The notes beneath the pieces were generated by a model. That model was given only the letters and a program-made list of their open reading frames with translations, made no database searches and had not been told where the DNA came from. A stretch of DNA of 64,000 nucleotides from Clavelina lepadiformis. Its lineage: Eukaryota; Chordata; Ascidiacea; Aplousobranchia; Clavelinidae. Position numbers and translations under genes: made by a program. Positions 1 to 12,260 of this stretch are shown piece by piece. Numbering within the stretch: the stretch's first letter is position 1; each line of letters opens with the position of its first letter. The stretch spans positions 10,788,001-10,852,000 of the forward strand of contig NC_135240.1 of the NCBI RefSeq assembly GCF_947623445.1, written 5' to 3'.

Positions 1-74
1 CTAATTCCAATTCAAAGTATGCGTATGCGTACGAGTTTAAAGAGTGAAACTGCAATATTATTATGCACAGATAA

Positions 75-1687
75 CACTGGTCAACAGCCAATTTGCTTCC
101 GAAACAAATGAGGTCAATCTTGGCTAATTCGGGGTCGCTGATCACGAATATCAACTTTAAATTTGTTGATTAGCTCTAGTTTTTGAGATATGGCACTATG
201 CCAAAATGTGCTTTACTTGCTGACGCGGAAAGAAGTGTGCGTTTATCTGTTATAGCTTGCATCTGCCAGATAGACTTGGGCACTTAATATATTTGTTGGA
301 AGGTAAATGACGTTTCTATTCATATTATTTTTATTTTGACATATGTTTGAGTTGGGTTGTTTGCTTGCTTCTTTTGTAAAAACTTCATGTGTTTAGTCTT
401 GACTGCTTTTCCTGCAGATGCCTCGTAAATGCATAAAAAATGCAGACAATTTCTGCTACATTTGTGGTGAAATAACTTTTTCTTCACAAAAGCGAAGTAT
501 AACGGCTGTGGTCAGGAAAGCAAACCTTGTATTCAACTTGTATTTTGGATGCAAAGTTGGTGATCAGGACAAGAGTTTGGCCTCCCACATATGCTGTAAC
601 TCCTGTGGTGCAAATCTTCGGCAATGGCTAAACGGAAAAAGAAAATGTATGCCCTTTGCTCTTCCAATGGTTTGGAGAGAACCTACTGACCACATTAGCG
701 ATTGCTACTTTTGCATGATCCCCCCGGTTTGTAAAGGTTTGTCAAGAAAGAAGAAGCAGAGTATTCAATACACAAATATTCCATCAGCAATTCGTCCCGT
801 ACCGCATGGAGAATTACTTCCTGTTCCTGAGACACCTAAAGAATTCACGTTACGTTGAAACATTATCTTCCAAAGAACCACACCTTATAACTCAAAATGA
901 ATTGCACGATCTTATCCGGGATTTGGAACTACCTAAAGTTAAATCAGAACTTTTGGGCTCTAGACTTCAGCTATGGAATCTTCTGGCAGAATCATCACCT
1001 TCGAAGACGGTGAATTTGATCAAGTGTCATTTGGCAAAGAGAAAATTGCATGGGAAGCGTTTAAGTTGCTGGCCACAAAATTCTTGGGGAACAAAAGAGC
1101 TGACAACTACACGGAATTGGTGTCCAATCTCATTAAAGCATACAGATGCATGAAGTGCAATATGTCACTGAAGATACACTTTTTGGACTCGCACCTGGAT
1201 TTTTTCCACCAAACTGTGGAGACGTTAGTGATGAGCATGGTGAGCGATTTCACCAATGCAGATCTACAATGGAAAAGAGGTACCAGGGAAAACAGAATCA
1301 ATCAATGCTTGCTGACTTTTGCTGGATGATATCTAGGGATGCTCCATTAACCGTATTCAAGCGACAGGCCAAAAGGAGAAGAACAGATAAAATAGATTAG
1401 AAATTTATATTTGAAAAGTGGCAGTTATTTGTTGCATATGCTATGCTGAAATATAAACGCATGCAATTATTACACTGTTTGTAGATTGTTACTGTTGTGT
1501 TCAATAAAGTGCACCAAGGCTTGCCATATGTAGATCAACATACAAAAATGAAAAAAGTTTTTATCTTTTAAACTAGAGCTAATCAGCAATTTTAACCGAC
1601 ATTTTTGGATTCAGTGTCCAAAAATGCATAAGAATCAATTGTTTTCTTATCGGAAGCAAAAAATTTTTGAAAAATTGTTGACCAGTG
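75..1687. mobile_element. TIR DNA element carrying a decayed multi-copy gene
   Basis: The 12-bp sequence CACTGGTCAACA starts the element at 75-86 and occurs inverted at 1676-1687. Directly outside both ends lies TAA (72-74 and 1688-1690), which could be a 3-bp target duplication of the TWA type. A second, subterminal inverted pair of 15 bp lies at 168-182 and 1570-1584, and both TIRs are followed by a GCTTCCGA-like motif. The body holds a broken gene (separate entry). Ends and subterminal repeats are seen directly. Assignment to a superfamily (PIF/Harbinger-like from the 3-bp duplication) is only an inference. Confidence 0.72.
418..1400 (+). pseudogene. Frameshifted, internally deleted gene of a repetitive metazoan family
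   Basis: Three overlapping reading frames (418-858, 806-1153, 973-1400) join into one decayed protein. The N-terminal part, starting MPRKC, has Cys pairs at its start (CYICGE), middle (CCNSC) and end (CYFCM), suggesting a zinc-binding module, and ends with the segment IPSAIRPVPHGELLPVP. The middle part has the segment LIRDLELPKVKSELLGSRL. The C-terminal part has NMSLKIHFLDSHLDFF, DEHGERFHQ, TMEKRYQGK and ADFCW. I recognise these blocks from an uncharacterised protein family found in many copies in cnidarian and arthropod genomes; there the middle block is followed by a long central region that is missing here. At least two frameshifts (near 850 and 1200) and a deletion near 965 make it non-functional. 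It sits between inverted repeats, so it is probably transposon cargo. Confidence 0.7.
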
Positions 1688-1929
1688 TAATCGGCTATTG
1701 TTTTCGTCTGCTAACTACTGTATCTAGGACAATCGTGAATTATTTTTTCTTCACTCTTAATAATCCGGTATATTGGATTTTATTGTTATTTATTTAACAC
1801 ATTTGCTCCAAAACTTTTGTGTCGGAGTCGGACAGCGGGGTTTCCGGATTAAAGGGGTAAAATGCATAGGAAAAAATCCGTTCCCGGCAGTATTGTGTCG
1901 GATAACGGGGATTCCGGTTGTTCGGGGTT

Positions 1930-1950
1930 CGGATTAACGAGGTCTCACTG
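1930..1950. mobile_element. Pogo/Tigger-like element end
   Basis: Read on the minus strand, 1950 to 1930 gives CAGTGAGACCTCGTTAATCCG, resembling the terminal repeat of pogo/Tigger-type elements, and it is followed by a TA dinucleotide at 1951-1952, the usual target site. The segment upstream (about 1820-1930) repeats the phrases GTCGGA, GCGGGG and TTCCGG and is probably part of the same element. I did not find a clear matching opposite end, so its length is unknown. Confidence 0.45.
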
Positions 1951-2048
1951 TAATTAATTTTTTTATAATCATGAATGGCTTTAGCTCATTAAAAGAATGT
2001 AAATTTATATTATTTCTGTATTTCATGTATTGTTACACAGACATCCCT

Positions 2049-4868
2049 ATGGTTGAAGAAGAAGAGAAAACAGATGTAAAGCAGGAAGAAGAACTGCCGG
2101 TTGCTGAAAACAATGACACCACCAAAAGAGATGAACCAGTAAAAAAATCGCAATCGTTCAAAAGTCCATTTGGTGCTGCTATCATTCCAACCATGGATGA
2201 TGTTGCAAAAGTAAAACTACGCAAAACCAGTAGCTCTGCATCTCAAGATCTTACCAATTCACTTGAACCAACTTCGAAGTATAAAGACAATAGCGGTATA
2301 TCACCCAAACTTTCTCACAAGATTGCAAAAGATGGAAAGAGCAAAGGTGATACTCCAGGAAAGAAGGATAAAGATTCTAAGAAATTTTCCATAGTTTCAG
2401 AAAAAGGCAATGAATTTCCAAAACCTGGTAAGTCATCCAAAGCTGATGCTGGCAAAAAGGAAAAAGACAAAAAAGCTTCCAAATCAAACATCAAAGAAGA
2501 AGCGTCTCCCAAGTCCAAGGGGGATCCTCCAAAGAAAAAAATTTCCAAAGGAAAATTAAAAGAAGAAGAGTCTGCTACATCAGAAGCAGAAAAGAAGGCA
2601 CCTAAGGAGAAAAAAGCATGGTTTTCCAAATCTAAAGAAGAAAGTAAATCTTCGAAAAAAGATGCATCATCAAGAGCTGCTCAAAGCAAGCACAAGTCTG
2701 AACCAGCAGACTTCAGTGAAACATCCAATGAACTTTTAACCCCTGTTGAGGGATTACCTTTAAATGAACATTCAGATAATTTAAATGAACAACTTCTTAA
2801 AAAAGTGGAAGCAGTTGGGATTAAAAGCAACAATGACTTATATGAACAGAAAAGCCAGTCTGATACTAGGCCTGCCCCACCAAACGATAAAGACAAACCT
2901 AAGAAAGTACCATTAATGCCACCAACAAAGAGAATAGTTTCCTCAGTATCTAAGGAAGAAAAAGAGAAGAAGAGATCTTCAAAAATTCTTGACTTAACAG
3001 CGCAAATGCTAGTTCAACCACAATCAAACATTGAGAAAACTGATGAAGAAACAGATGTGAAAAAAGATAAACCTGATTCAAGTGTTGATGCCAGTGAAGC
3101 AAGAGAAAATTTATTTGGAAAACTAAGAAAAGTCAATAGATCTAGTTCTGATAAAGAAACGGATAAAAATGTGGAGCAAAATAAAACTGACAAAGTTGAA
3201 AGTGAAGATAACAGCAGTAAAGAAAACCCATTTTTGAAATTGCAGAAAGTTAACCGATCAAAGAGTGATTCTTGTAGACATGGCAAAATCTCAGATGCAA
3301 CATCATCTTCTCCTGATGCTCCAAGCACTCCAGAGACTGATTCTTTGGAAGGTGGGTTTGTCAAACTTCGTAAGGTAAGCCGCAGTTCTTCAGACAAAGA
3401 GGAAAAGATGAAAGGTAAAAGTGATGCAACATCTGCCATTTCTATGGAGAACCCTTTTGGCAAGTTAAAAAAAGTGAAACAAAGTAATCCAAATGAGGAA
3501 AAGGAAGAAAATACTTCTCCTAATTTTTCCCATAGTGCTGATATTAAAGAAACAACAATACCAGTTGCTGAAATCCGTGAATGTACTGGTTTGGAGAGCT
3601 CAGAGTCTCAGAAAAACGCTTTGACACTTCCATTAACTAACAGTCCCAAGAACCCACAGAAATCTGTAAAAAAACAAACTGGCAACTCCAAAAATACTTC
3701 ACCATTTCCTGTAAAATTGCGTAGCACTGGAAAGATTGACAAGCTTTGTAAAACAGAAAAGTCAAGTGATATTCTTCCAAATGGGACTAAATTAGAAACA
3801 AACACCAATGAAAAAAATGCAAGCAATAAGTCCACTGCAATTGAGTCCCATAATGACAACAACAACAATTCCACTGCGCTTAAAGATACCATCACAGGCA
3901 ACTCAACAATGTCCAATTTGTTTAACTCAAACTCATCAACCAAGAAGTCTTCAAAGCTTGAGTGTGGGGGTGTTTCCAAGACAATGAGCAAAATTGCAGA
4001 TATTTCCACCAGCAGCTGTGATCCTAAAGAAGTGAATGTTGAAAATGCTAAACGCTTTGACAATAAATCTGCAGAAAAGTCTTTAAGTCTAGATGCCAAA
4101 GATCAATCTTCTCAGCCCCCTTGGCTCAAACTTGCTCGAAAGCATTCTAAGAAGTGGGAGTCGTCTATGACAACAAAACAAAATTTGGATAGCGTTCCTG
4201 TAGAAATAACCAAAGTGAGTGTAAGTAATATTTAACGAAACCTCAATTCTATATGAACAAAGTACAATAAGTTCTTTATCATATTTATTTTGTGAGTTAA
4301 TGATGTTTATAACGAATTTCAATTTTATGCAATAAAATTTGGAAGCTGGGAGGATATTTTATTTGGATTTAATTTTAGTTTATATAATTTTAATGTAATG
4401 AAGTTAATACGCTTTGATTAGCTTAACTACCTTTTGTTATAATGTTTTATTTCAAACATTTAGAGTGCTGAACCAAAATCTCAACTAAGTGTTCCTGCAA
4501 CCACCTCTCCAATGCAAAATCTTGAAAGAGAAGTGTTATCCTTTCCAGTAGTTGACCATTCCAGCAAGAAACAACAACACGATGGCAAGGATAAATATAT
4601 AAATCGCAAAAACAATAACTTAAGTATTTCATCTCGTTCGAAAAGTATGAGCGAAAGGAACAAACTAGAAAAGCCACCAAAGCTAGTTAAGCGGGCTATC
4701 AGTGACACAATACCCATTCCTAAACCTAAACAAGGGCTCCAAGAAAGACAGTGGAGCAGTTTCAAAGACTCACATGACCCAAATTATTCTCCAAACGGTG
4801 ATGCACCTCAGTGGGTGGCAATTGCGATTCAAAAACACGACAACTTCAGGGTTGAAGAAACAGTGTAA
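2049..4868 (+). CDS. Lys/Ser-rich disordered protein with repeated F-x-KLRKV motif
   Basis: Two exons, 2049-4220 and 4464-4868, joined in phase 0; the donor may instead be 6 nt earlier, at 4214/4215. The product is about 858 residues, rich in Lys, Ser and Glu, with almost no hydrophobic core, so largely disordered. A motif of the form F-x-KLRKV-x-RSSSD occurs four times (around 3110, 3230, 3355 and 3450). Two related Trp motifs close the exons: PPWLKLARKHSKKW near the end of exon 1 and PQWVAIAIQKH near the C-terminus. The P-x-W-x(3)-A-x(2)-K type of motif recalls the tail of the KIAA1211/CRACD actin-capping regulator group, but this is a weak resemblance. A good acceptor (TTACACAG) ends at 2040, eight bases before the chosen ATG. 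Either earlier exons exist, or the transcript is trans-spliced there, as is common in Ciona. The function is not recognised. Confidence 0.75.
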
Positions 4869-5936
4869 GAGGAAATGTACAATTTAACACTAAGATAAGT
4901 TCAAGTAGCGCAAAGTGAAAGATGAATGACTTTGAACTACTGTAATGCTTCAATTTGCATTTTGAAAGGTTGCAATTCACGTTGAAAACAACTGTAACAT
5001 GACGTACTAACTGGCTTGCAATGCTTTGTTAATGTGATGCATTTTGTTGCCTTTTTGCTATTCAGTGTTTATCAAACAAAGAACATGTCAAAACTTTACA
5101 AGTGCAATGTTATGTCCCTTACACATGGCAAACTTTTAGAATCACTGCTGCTGTTAATTTTTTTCCAACTCTACTGTACCTTTTTCACTGACTGATGAAA
5201 ACATTGTGTTTGATCGAGCTTGTTTATCAGCGGCAATCAACGTATATGTTGGCGATCAAATGGAATTTTAGTTATTCTGATCATGATTTGATTTAAATCG
5301 TGGACAAACAATGTTTTAATGAATTACTTATTGACATGTTTTGTGCAGATAGTGTGAATGCACCCGTACCTAGTTTCTTTATGATTTGTTTCATTTTAAT
5401 TTATTACATTTGTCATTGACGTTTTTTGTGATTAAGCCATAGTCATCCGATATTGTCGTAGATTCAATCTGATTAGAGTTTCCAATAAGAAACTATGATA
5501 TTAGTGAAAAATTAATCATGTACCAAAAAGGATTTCTTGTTATTCTAATACTGTACCTTGTTTCATATTCAGTGCAATCTTATTTTTGCAAACTAACTAA
5601 CTAACAGCGGCATCTTGTATCATGCTAATACTGTTATGTCATGTTAAGTTCAATTTTCACCTTTTTTTTGCAATGACATAATCGACTACACTCTACACGC
5701 ATTATTTTTGCTGTTTAATATTAGTTAGTGTATATACTCGTACAGACGTATAAAGATTTTGTTGGCATTTTTCCAAGAAAATATTTAGCGTTATTACTAG
5801 CAGTGAATACCAGAATAGACTGCATTTTAATATGCAGTGCCATTCACTTAATTAATTTTTGGTGTCATTGTAATAACTTCATGCACTTTTTTAATTTTTT
5901 GTTAGTATTAATTTTCCAAGTAACGTTTTCAATGAT

Positions 5937-5942
5937 AATAAA
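5937..5942 (+). terminator. Candidate polyadenylation signal
   Basis: AATAAA about 1.07 kb after the stop at 4868. The interval 4869-5936 has no open coding pattern and reads as a long AT-rich 3' UTR or spacer. Not confirmed by transcript data. Confidence 0.35.
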
Positions 5943-6475
5943 GCAAGAGAAAACATTCTTGCATTGAACAGTACTTTATTTTAGCAAACTTTGTTTTATT
6001 GCTGATATTCAGAGATGTTGTTTAGTTGCTAAGTTCAAGTCTTAAGTCTTTGAATAAAAAATGAGCAGAGTCCTCAGTACTTCGTGTTTAGTCGCCAGTC
6101 ACGTATTTTCTTGTTCTATTAATCCAGAAATGCCAAAGTCCAACCAACAAATATGCGTTCCTGATTGGTGATATTTTTAGTCAATTACTCGGTTACAAGG
6201 AAGACTACAGAGAAGCCTTCAAAATCAAAATTTGCAAACATCAACAGAGGAAAAGAAACCAAATCGAGTTGAAACTCAATTTACTTAAGTGGCTCCACAT
6301 CTTACTGAAGCAAGTGCATCATCCCATAAGGTTCTTCCAATGAAGTTTATTATATTTTATATGACTGCGGTAAAATACACAGAACACCATATTATTTGCA
6401 ATACTCGCTAACTGTTTATAGTACATCAGTAATCGCTTATAGAAAGATCAGGAAAGTTGTTAAAATAACAAAAAC

Positions 6476-6562
6476 GGTTCCAGGTTGATTCAGCCCATGA
6501 CGATCCAACCAACATTCTATGGGTTGAATAGAATCGCCCGTGGACTGAATTGACCGACCACC
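6476..6562. mobile_element. Short copy of the CGATTCAACCC fold-back element
   Basis: Starts GGTTCCAGGTTGATTCAGCCC and ends with GACCGACCACC, matching both ends of the large element at 12261-12959. It has only about two repeat units per arm, with opposite orientation in the two halves. Many substitutions suggest an old copy. Confidence 0.6.
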
Positions 6563-6842
6563 AATAAAAATCACAAAAACTACAAAATTCTTTTTGAGAG
6601 TTAATTTACCCAATTATTATTAACCACATAATGAGCAAAGCAGAGTACTGAGTACACTGTACTGAGCAGAGTGTTGCATAATATCATAAAAAGTAATGTG
6701 TTTCAACAGGATTCAACTTTCTCAACACGGCAAGCAGTGAATCCATTATCTCCAGATGCAATTTTCGATTTAAACGATCACCATCATTAAAAGAAAATAA
6801 TTGAATTAGAGTCGAGGGCACATTTAAAAACGCATACTACAC

Positions 6843-7168
6843 CAGAGGTCGGGAACTTTTTTAGCAAGGGAGCCATAAAAGCTTCATATTTTTAATTGTA
6901 TTTCCGTGAGAGCAGTATAATATTTTTCAACACTTAATGCAACTAACGTGTGCATTTTTAAGAAAAATCAACAATTTTAGACAACGATAAATGTCTGAAT
7001 TTACTCTTTAATAACATGCTTCTTACTGTTAATGCGACTTACAATTACAGAAGAAGTTTTAATAGTAACAATCGTGTTAAGTTATGCAAGTTTGGATTTA
7101 TCTGCAAGCCTGATGCCATCATCAAAAGAGCCACATCTGGCTCGCAAGCCATAGGTTCCCGACGTCTG
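6843..7168. mobile_element. Decayed hAT-type MITE
   Basis: The left end CAGAGGTCGGGAAC is mirrored by the right end GTTCCCGACGTCTG. Flanks TACTACAC and CTATACAC could be an old 8-bp target duplication, matching at five of eight positions. The interior is AT-rich without coding pattern. Confidence 0.55.
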
Positions 7169-7398
7169 CTATACACCAACTAATCGTGATTAAGCTGCGC
7201 GAAACAAAAGTGCAAAAAAATAAGTACTTAATAAATTTTTAATGCTATAATGTGACAAATATTGTAGTAATGACACAAGAACATGCATCCAAATACAACT
7301 GCACTAACTACAAACACAAAAATAGCACATAAATAAATATAGAAATAAAGGTGCGGTAGTAGTTGTCTAAATGTGGATAATTTAAAAGCAATACATAA

Positions 7399-10300
7399 TC
7401 ATGAGTAAGTAGCAACCATCCATGCTAGAATGAAATAAAAAAGACAGATTGGATAGACTGCCAATGCTTTCCTTCCAACTGGTTGACTATCCCCAAGAAA
7501 TGTTAAGGAAGCTGAAAAAGATAAAAATGCAAGATGTTGCTCTGCTAGCTATTTTGTTTATTCTGGATCATTGCGAATAATTACCAAACCAAACATTTAT
7601 TTATTGTGGACACTTGAGGTGAATCAATTTGGCTGAACACCAACAAGCCCATTTAAAATATGTTGTTATTCCATTATGCTAGATCACTAATGCAAATTGT
7701 GGTCGCGCTGATTGCCGTAAAATTCGTAACAACATAGTAATCAGTTTACGTTACACTTTAGTTTGTTAAAGTATTTAAAAAATGCAAAAACTTCTTGACA
7801 GACAGCCAAAGTATACAAGTATGACTGATGATACATTTAAGTACCAGGCATAATATGTTTAATCAATACACACGAACGATGCAAAAAATAGGCTTTAATA
7901 TTGGCGTTGTTGTTGATGGTGTTCGCTAATATGTTGTTTGCTAATATGTTAGAAAACATACTTTACTATCACAGTTGCAAATAACTTGCATTTAACACAA
8001 ACTTGAGCGCTTAAAATTTGGAAATTTCATTTTATTTCAAGAGCTATTGCTTTGGGCACCTTTGCATTCGTCTCAAAGTGGACAATTTTTGCATTCTTTT
8101 TTAGATATTTATGACATTTTGGGTTAGAGTTTTGTTATCAAACTTTCTGCGTTGTTACTATTTTTTGATTGTTTTCAAAAGATTTTTATTTCAAATTTGC
8201 TTTTTTGTGATACTTTGCCACAATAGTTCATTGTAATGGTTTATTGTTTAATCAAAAAGTCAATTTTTAAGATTAAATAAATTGAATTTAAGTTATTGAC
8301 CACTTTAAGGAATGATATAATTGCAGTTTTCTGTGAAAAATTCTGCACCTTGACAAAAATAAATCTGGCGACCTGGTTTTAGATATACTTTTCAATTTAG
8401 CATAACTTAAATTTTAAAAGAAAATTTGATGCACATTCGTAAAGCTCTGAATATAAAATATTGTCTATCACTGAGAACAATTCCATTACTGCATGGATGC
8501 TGCAAGAGTTATATAAATGTTAGCTATGATTTATGCAAAACTTGCCTCCATACACTGCACTGTTTGGAAACAAAGGTGGTTACTTTTCTATGCTCTAAAA
8601 ATGGCTTCAATACTCATACCCAAATGCTGGAAACTATTAAGTTTCCTGTACATAAAAATCCTGTTTTTCTATTTATATATGTACATTAGTTTTTACAGTA
8701 GGTTTTGTGCGTGGATTGATCAATTTTTGTTATGATAATTGGCAGAGAAATATCATTTAAAAAGCAATTGAAAATAGATATACCTGCACTACGTTTCCAA
8801 ACATACAAGTGCTTGAGTAACCAACCAACACAAAAAACTTACCAAAAATCGACCAACCATATCCCACCGATGTGAATATCAATCGCAGTACAACCAAGAT
8901 GGCCGTTTGGTGAGAAATCAACTTTACCACAGTCCAGCAGAAAACCATTGCAACTACCAATGGAAACATACAATATCCAAGAACACAAACACTTTGGAAG
9001 AAAGATCTGAATACATATGCATTAGAATGAAAAGCATGTTTCAGCAGAATGTTCAGTATATGTAATCATGTTTTTTGACAACCAATGAATGATGCGTAAT
9101 TACTAATCTTGAAACTGTTGTGGATTCAAGAAAATTAGCTCGTGAATTGAATGAATACAACAATGATTTTAGTTTGTAAGCATACTTGGTACTTCTATGC
9201 AGCAGATGTTACTACAACAAAATCCAAAGATACATGATTTAAGTGCATAATACAGTCATTATCGACAAACAGTATAATCGAAAAACTACTTAATGGTAAG
9301 CAAGTAAAGGTATAGTTATTTTTCTTTTTTTTTAAATGTACTTACATGTGACCTCCGAGGAGTTGGGAATTCAAAGTGACAATTCCTGCACCGACCCATA
9401 CCACAACAAACACTTGAGCGAACTGTGGGCCACCACCACCAGTTTTTTCGTCTTTAACACCTTTAAATCATAGCTGAGTTAATAAATGTTCGATGTTATA
9501 CTTTTCTACAGAACAATACCAAAAGCGAATGTTGTTACCTTGCAATAGGAATGCCATTATTACACACAAAATAAGCGGGCCCCACAAGTCCCCTGGAAAG
9601 CAAAAACACCACATGTCATGGTCATATAATGTCATAAAATATATGCATATAAAACCATAGATATGTGTGTTAATGTCGTTTAATGTTTGCCAGGGTTTTC
9701 ATGTTAGTGTTATAATTATAATAATCATTCTAAGTTTAATAGAAAGAACATATTGTGTGAGTTGTAAATTGTGAGTTGCGAATATTAAGTTTAAGAAGAG
9801 TCACAACTTACAATCTCGCAACAAAACTGAATTTTTTCTTGGATAAACAATGTGTGAAAACTTTTGTGCCACCGCTTTTAAGTCCCGAAGCTGTTCAAAA
9901 AAACAATTACAAAATTATGTATAAAACAGGGAATCTTATTCTTGTCTAAAGTATTACATGATACACTAGCATGAGTATAACTAAAATATTTTGACCATTT
10001 AAAATCTTCAATGAACACACAAATACAATACAAATTAGACAGTAAATGATAAAACACAATATCACACATTGCCGCTGGTGCCAAGTATAGGGGTGCAAAT
10101 TGTGCCATGCACCAATAAGTTTATAAAAATAAGGTGCCACATCCCTTAATGGAATTAAGGCTAATACAGTTGCATTGTTTAAAATTATAACTTCATAAAC
10201 ATTTCCAATATATTTCTTTCTCCCTGACAAGATCATCGCTAGTACTTGACAACTTCTTGCTATTAAAGTACAATGTTCCATATTATGCCCTCTTTTCAAC

Positions 10301-11263
10301 TTTTCCAAGAATGACATTTAAAATTTTGTTGCATTAAAAACTGTGTGAATATCAACAATGATTATGTCTACAGTAGTTATAAGAGTTGTAAAGTTATTTG
10401 TTCAATTTACTTTTTGGCATTGGTGAGGTAAGAATGAAAAAATGCTATTTCATAATAGTATGTGTTAATGCATGGAAAAGAGTGGCAAAGCCTAGAAGGC
10501 TTAAAACGTGAGTAAAAATAGTGATGGTATCAACTTGCTGAGGACAACTAGCATGGCCACTAAACCCTAAAATAGAAAAAAGATATTGTATTAACAGCGT
10601 TTAAGTATTATATACTTCTAAGCTACATAGACTATGCATTTGTGGAACCTTTTAGATTTGTAGTGGCAACTGGCTAGAGAGACTACATTGCTTTGCACCA
10701 AAACATGAAGTAAGGACATAATCATAGCAGCGAAAAACATTAAAAAAAATATTTGAAAAAGTTTCAGAATGATCTAAACGTGATGAATGAGCAAGTTTGG
10801 CTTTATTTATTTAGGCCATAATGTTTGGCCAATTTCCACAAGAGTTGATGAAAAATTCAATAAGTGCACATTTGGCAAGCTGTTGTACACTATGAGATGT
10901 CTGTGACTTTTACTATGAAATAAGCTTACAGACCGAGTTGATCCTAGATTAAATTTGAGAAAAAAATTTGGGTCTAGTATAAAAGTGCACGACCACAGAA
11001 TGCCTTTGTATACTAGACCCTAGCTACTCAGATTGTGACGTCATCTGGTTATGCACTGGAAAACAAGTTGTAGCCTAAATACCTACTAAGCTGTCAAATT
11101 AAAAATGGAAATGAAGATTTCAAAATTAGCTTACTACAGTGTCTTTTACAGGCTCATCAAGTGTGGTGAGTTCTTCACCATCTTCCTCATGTGCATTTCC
11201 AGCATTTTCAGATATTTCACCTTCAATTGGTGAATTATATGAAACTTCTTGAAAGTCAGCCAT
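7399..11263 (-). CDS. YIPF6: YIPF6, Yip1-domain Golgi membrane protein
   Basis: Six exons on the minus strand: 11263-11135, 9890-9812, 9592-9539, 9460-9346, 9006-8843 and 7511-7399. All phases agree and the sum is 654 nt, giving 217 residues (human YIPF6 is about 236). The N-terminus is acidic and cytosolic, with the segment PIEGEI near residue 12 as in vertebrates. Diagnostic blocks follow: RDLKAVAQKF, VYPRKN, DLWGPLILCV, TLNSQLLGG, VCVLGYC and, in the last exon, DSQPVGRKALAVYP. Several hydrophobic segments in the C-terminal two thirds match the five-span Yip1 fold. The family acts in ER-Golgi and intra-Golgi vesicle traffic, and YIPF6 pairs with YIPF1/YIPF2. The last exon lies 1.3 kb beyond exon 5; reading through the exon 5 donor would meet a stop at 8757. 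Confidence 0.93.
10970..11020. repeat. 12-bp inverted repeat in YIPF6 intron 1
   Basis: GGGTCTAGTATA (10970-10981) and its exact reverse complement (11009-11020) with a 27-base loop. It could be the core of a small MITE. The rest of this 1.2-kb intron shows no feature. Confidence 0.5.
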
Positions 11264-11703
11264 TGAAATAAAAAGTTTAAAAGCTAGTAATCTGCTAACT
11301 GGAATAGCGTAATGACCAGATAATGATTAAAATGTGGATAGACTGGATCAAGAAAAATCGGTTAAAACGTTGAAAGTCACTAATTCAGTCTGCAACAGGT
11401 CTGGAAAAGAAACATTTGCAGGAAAATAAACTAAAAAACATTAAATTACATGCAGTGCAAACTGGAAAGTATGGCAGTTTTCGACGAGAAATCGTGCATG
11501 CAAAGACGCATATTTTAGCATGATGATTCTTGGTTTATTTATTTATTATAAATTGGCTTTCAAACAGTCATTTTTGTTTGTTTAACAATTATACATCTGC
11601 GTGAAGATAAAAAAAATTCAGCATGCACCTTACTGAATTTTGTATGTGCAGGTACCACACTTTCCGCTAGGGCCCACCCAGTCCCAGGCCAGAGACTCTT
11701 GAC

Positions 11704-12127
11704 TAGGGATGGGCCGATACGAACCCAAACCCGAAGAGATTCGCCGAATATCTCCTTTATGGAAGATTCGGGCGAACACGAATACCAACAATGGCGAACC
11801 CGAATACAATGTTACTTATAAATTTACTGACTTTCATTAAAAATGATGATCTAGTTTCCCGAAAAAGCTAAACTAGAGTCAGCAGTACTTACAATGAAGG
11901 TCGTTTTCCTAACGAATTTGCTTTTTCAATCGTTTTTTAAACACTATTTTTCAAAAGAAAGTGATTTGTTTTTCGATTACATCATGTTACAAGCAAGACT
12001 TGACAACTTTTGGATGAAATTTTATTGTTTGGTTCTAATACGAATAGATTCGGGATTTGTTCGTGTCGACCTTCATAATATTCGGGTTCGCACGAACCCG
12101 AATAATCTTCTTCACGGCACATCCCTA
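11704..12127. mobile_element. hAT-type MITE with perfect 8-bp target duplication
   Basis: CTCTTGAC at 11696-11703 and again at 12128-12135 flanks a 424-bp element starting TAGGGATGGGCC and ending CACATCCCTA. The interior carries several inverted and direct copies of a CGAACCCGAATA-like phrase. There is no transposase, and a reading frame at 11894-12145 is incidental. Confidence 0.88.
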
Positions 12128-12260
12128 CTCTTGACTGCAGATTAGCAAACTATGGTAAATCTTGACGTACTGTAATTATTAAGCCATGTCGACAGGGATT
12201 TCCCCCAAATGTTTCCCAACGGTAAAAATCATTTTGCAAAAACGCTGTCATGCTAATGAT

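Larger units (their letters stand above)
5961..7398. other. Convergent intergenic region
   Basis: Space between the 3' end of the Lys/Ser-rich gene (+) and the 3' end of YIPF6 (-). It holds a short fold-back element (6476-6562) and a decayed MITE (6843-7168). I see no coding exon. Confidence 0.6.

Noticed and set aside
2315..4099. Several long minus-strand frames rich in Ser, Phe and Leu
   Set aside because: Antisense shadows of the Lys/Ser/Glu-rich exon at 2049-4220.
8426..8735. Open frames considered as the missing last YIPF6 exon or as a separate gene
   Set aside because: The true last exon was found at 7511-7399 on the minus strand, with correct phase and the conserved DSQP...ALAVYP block.
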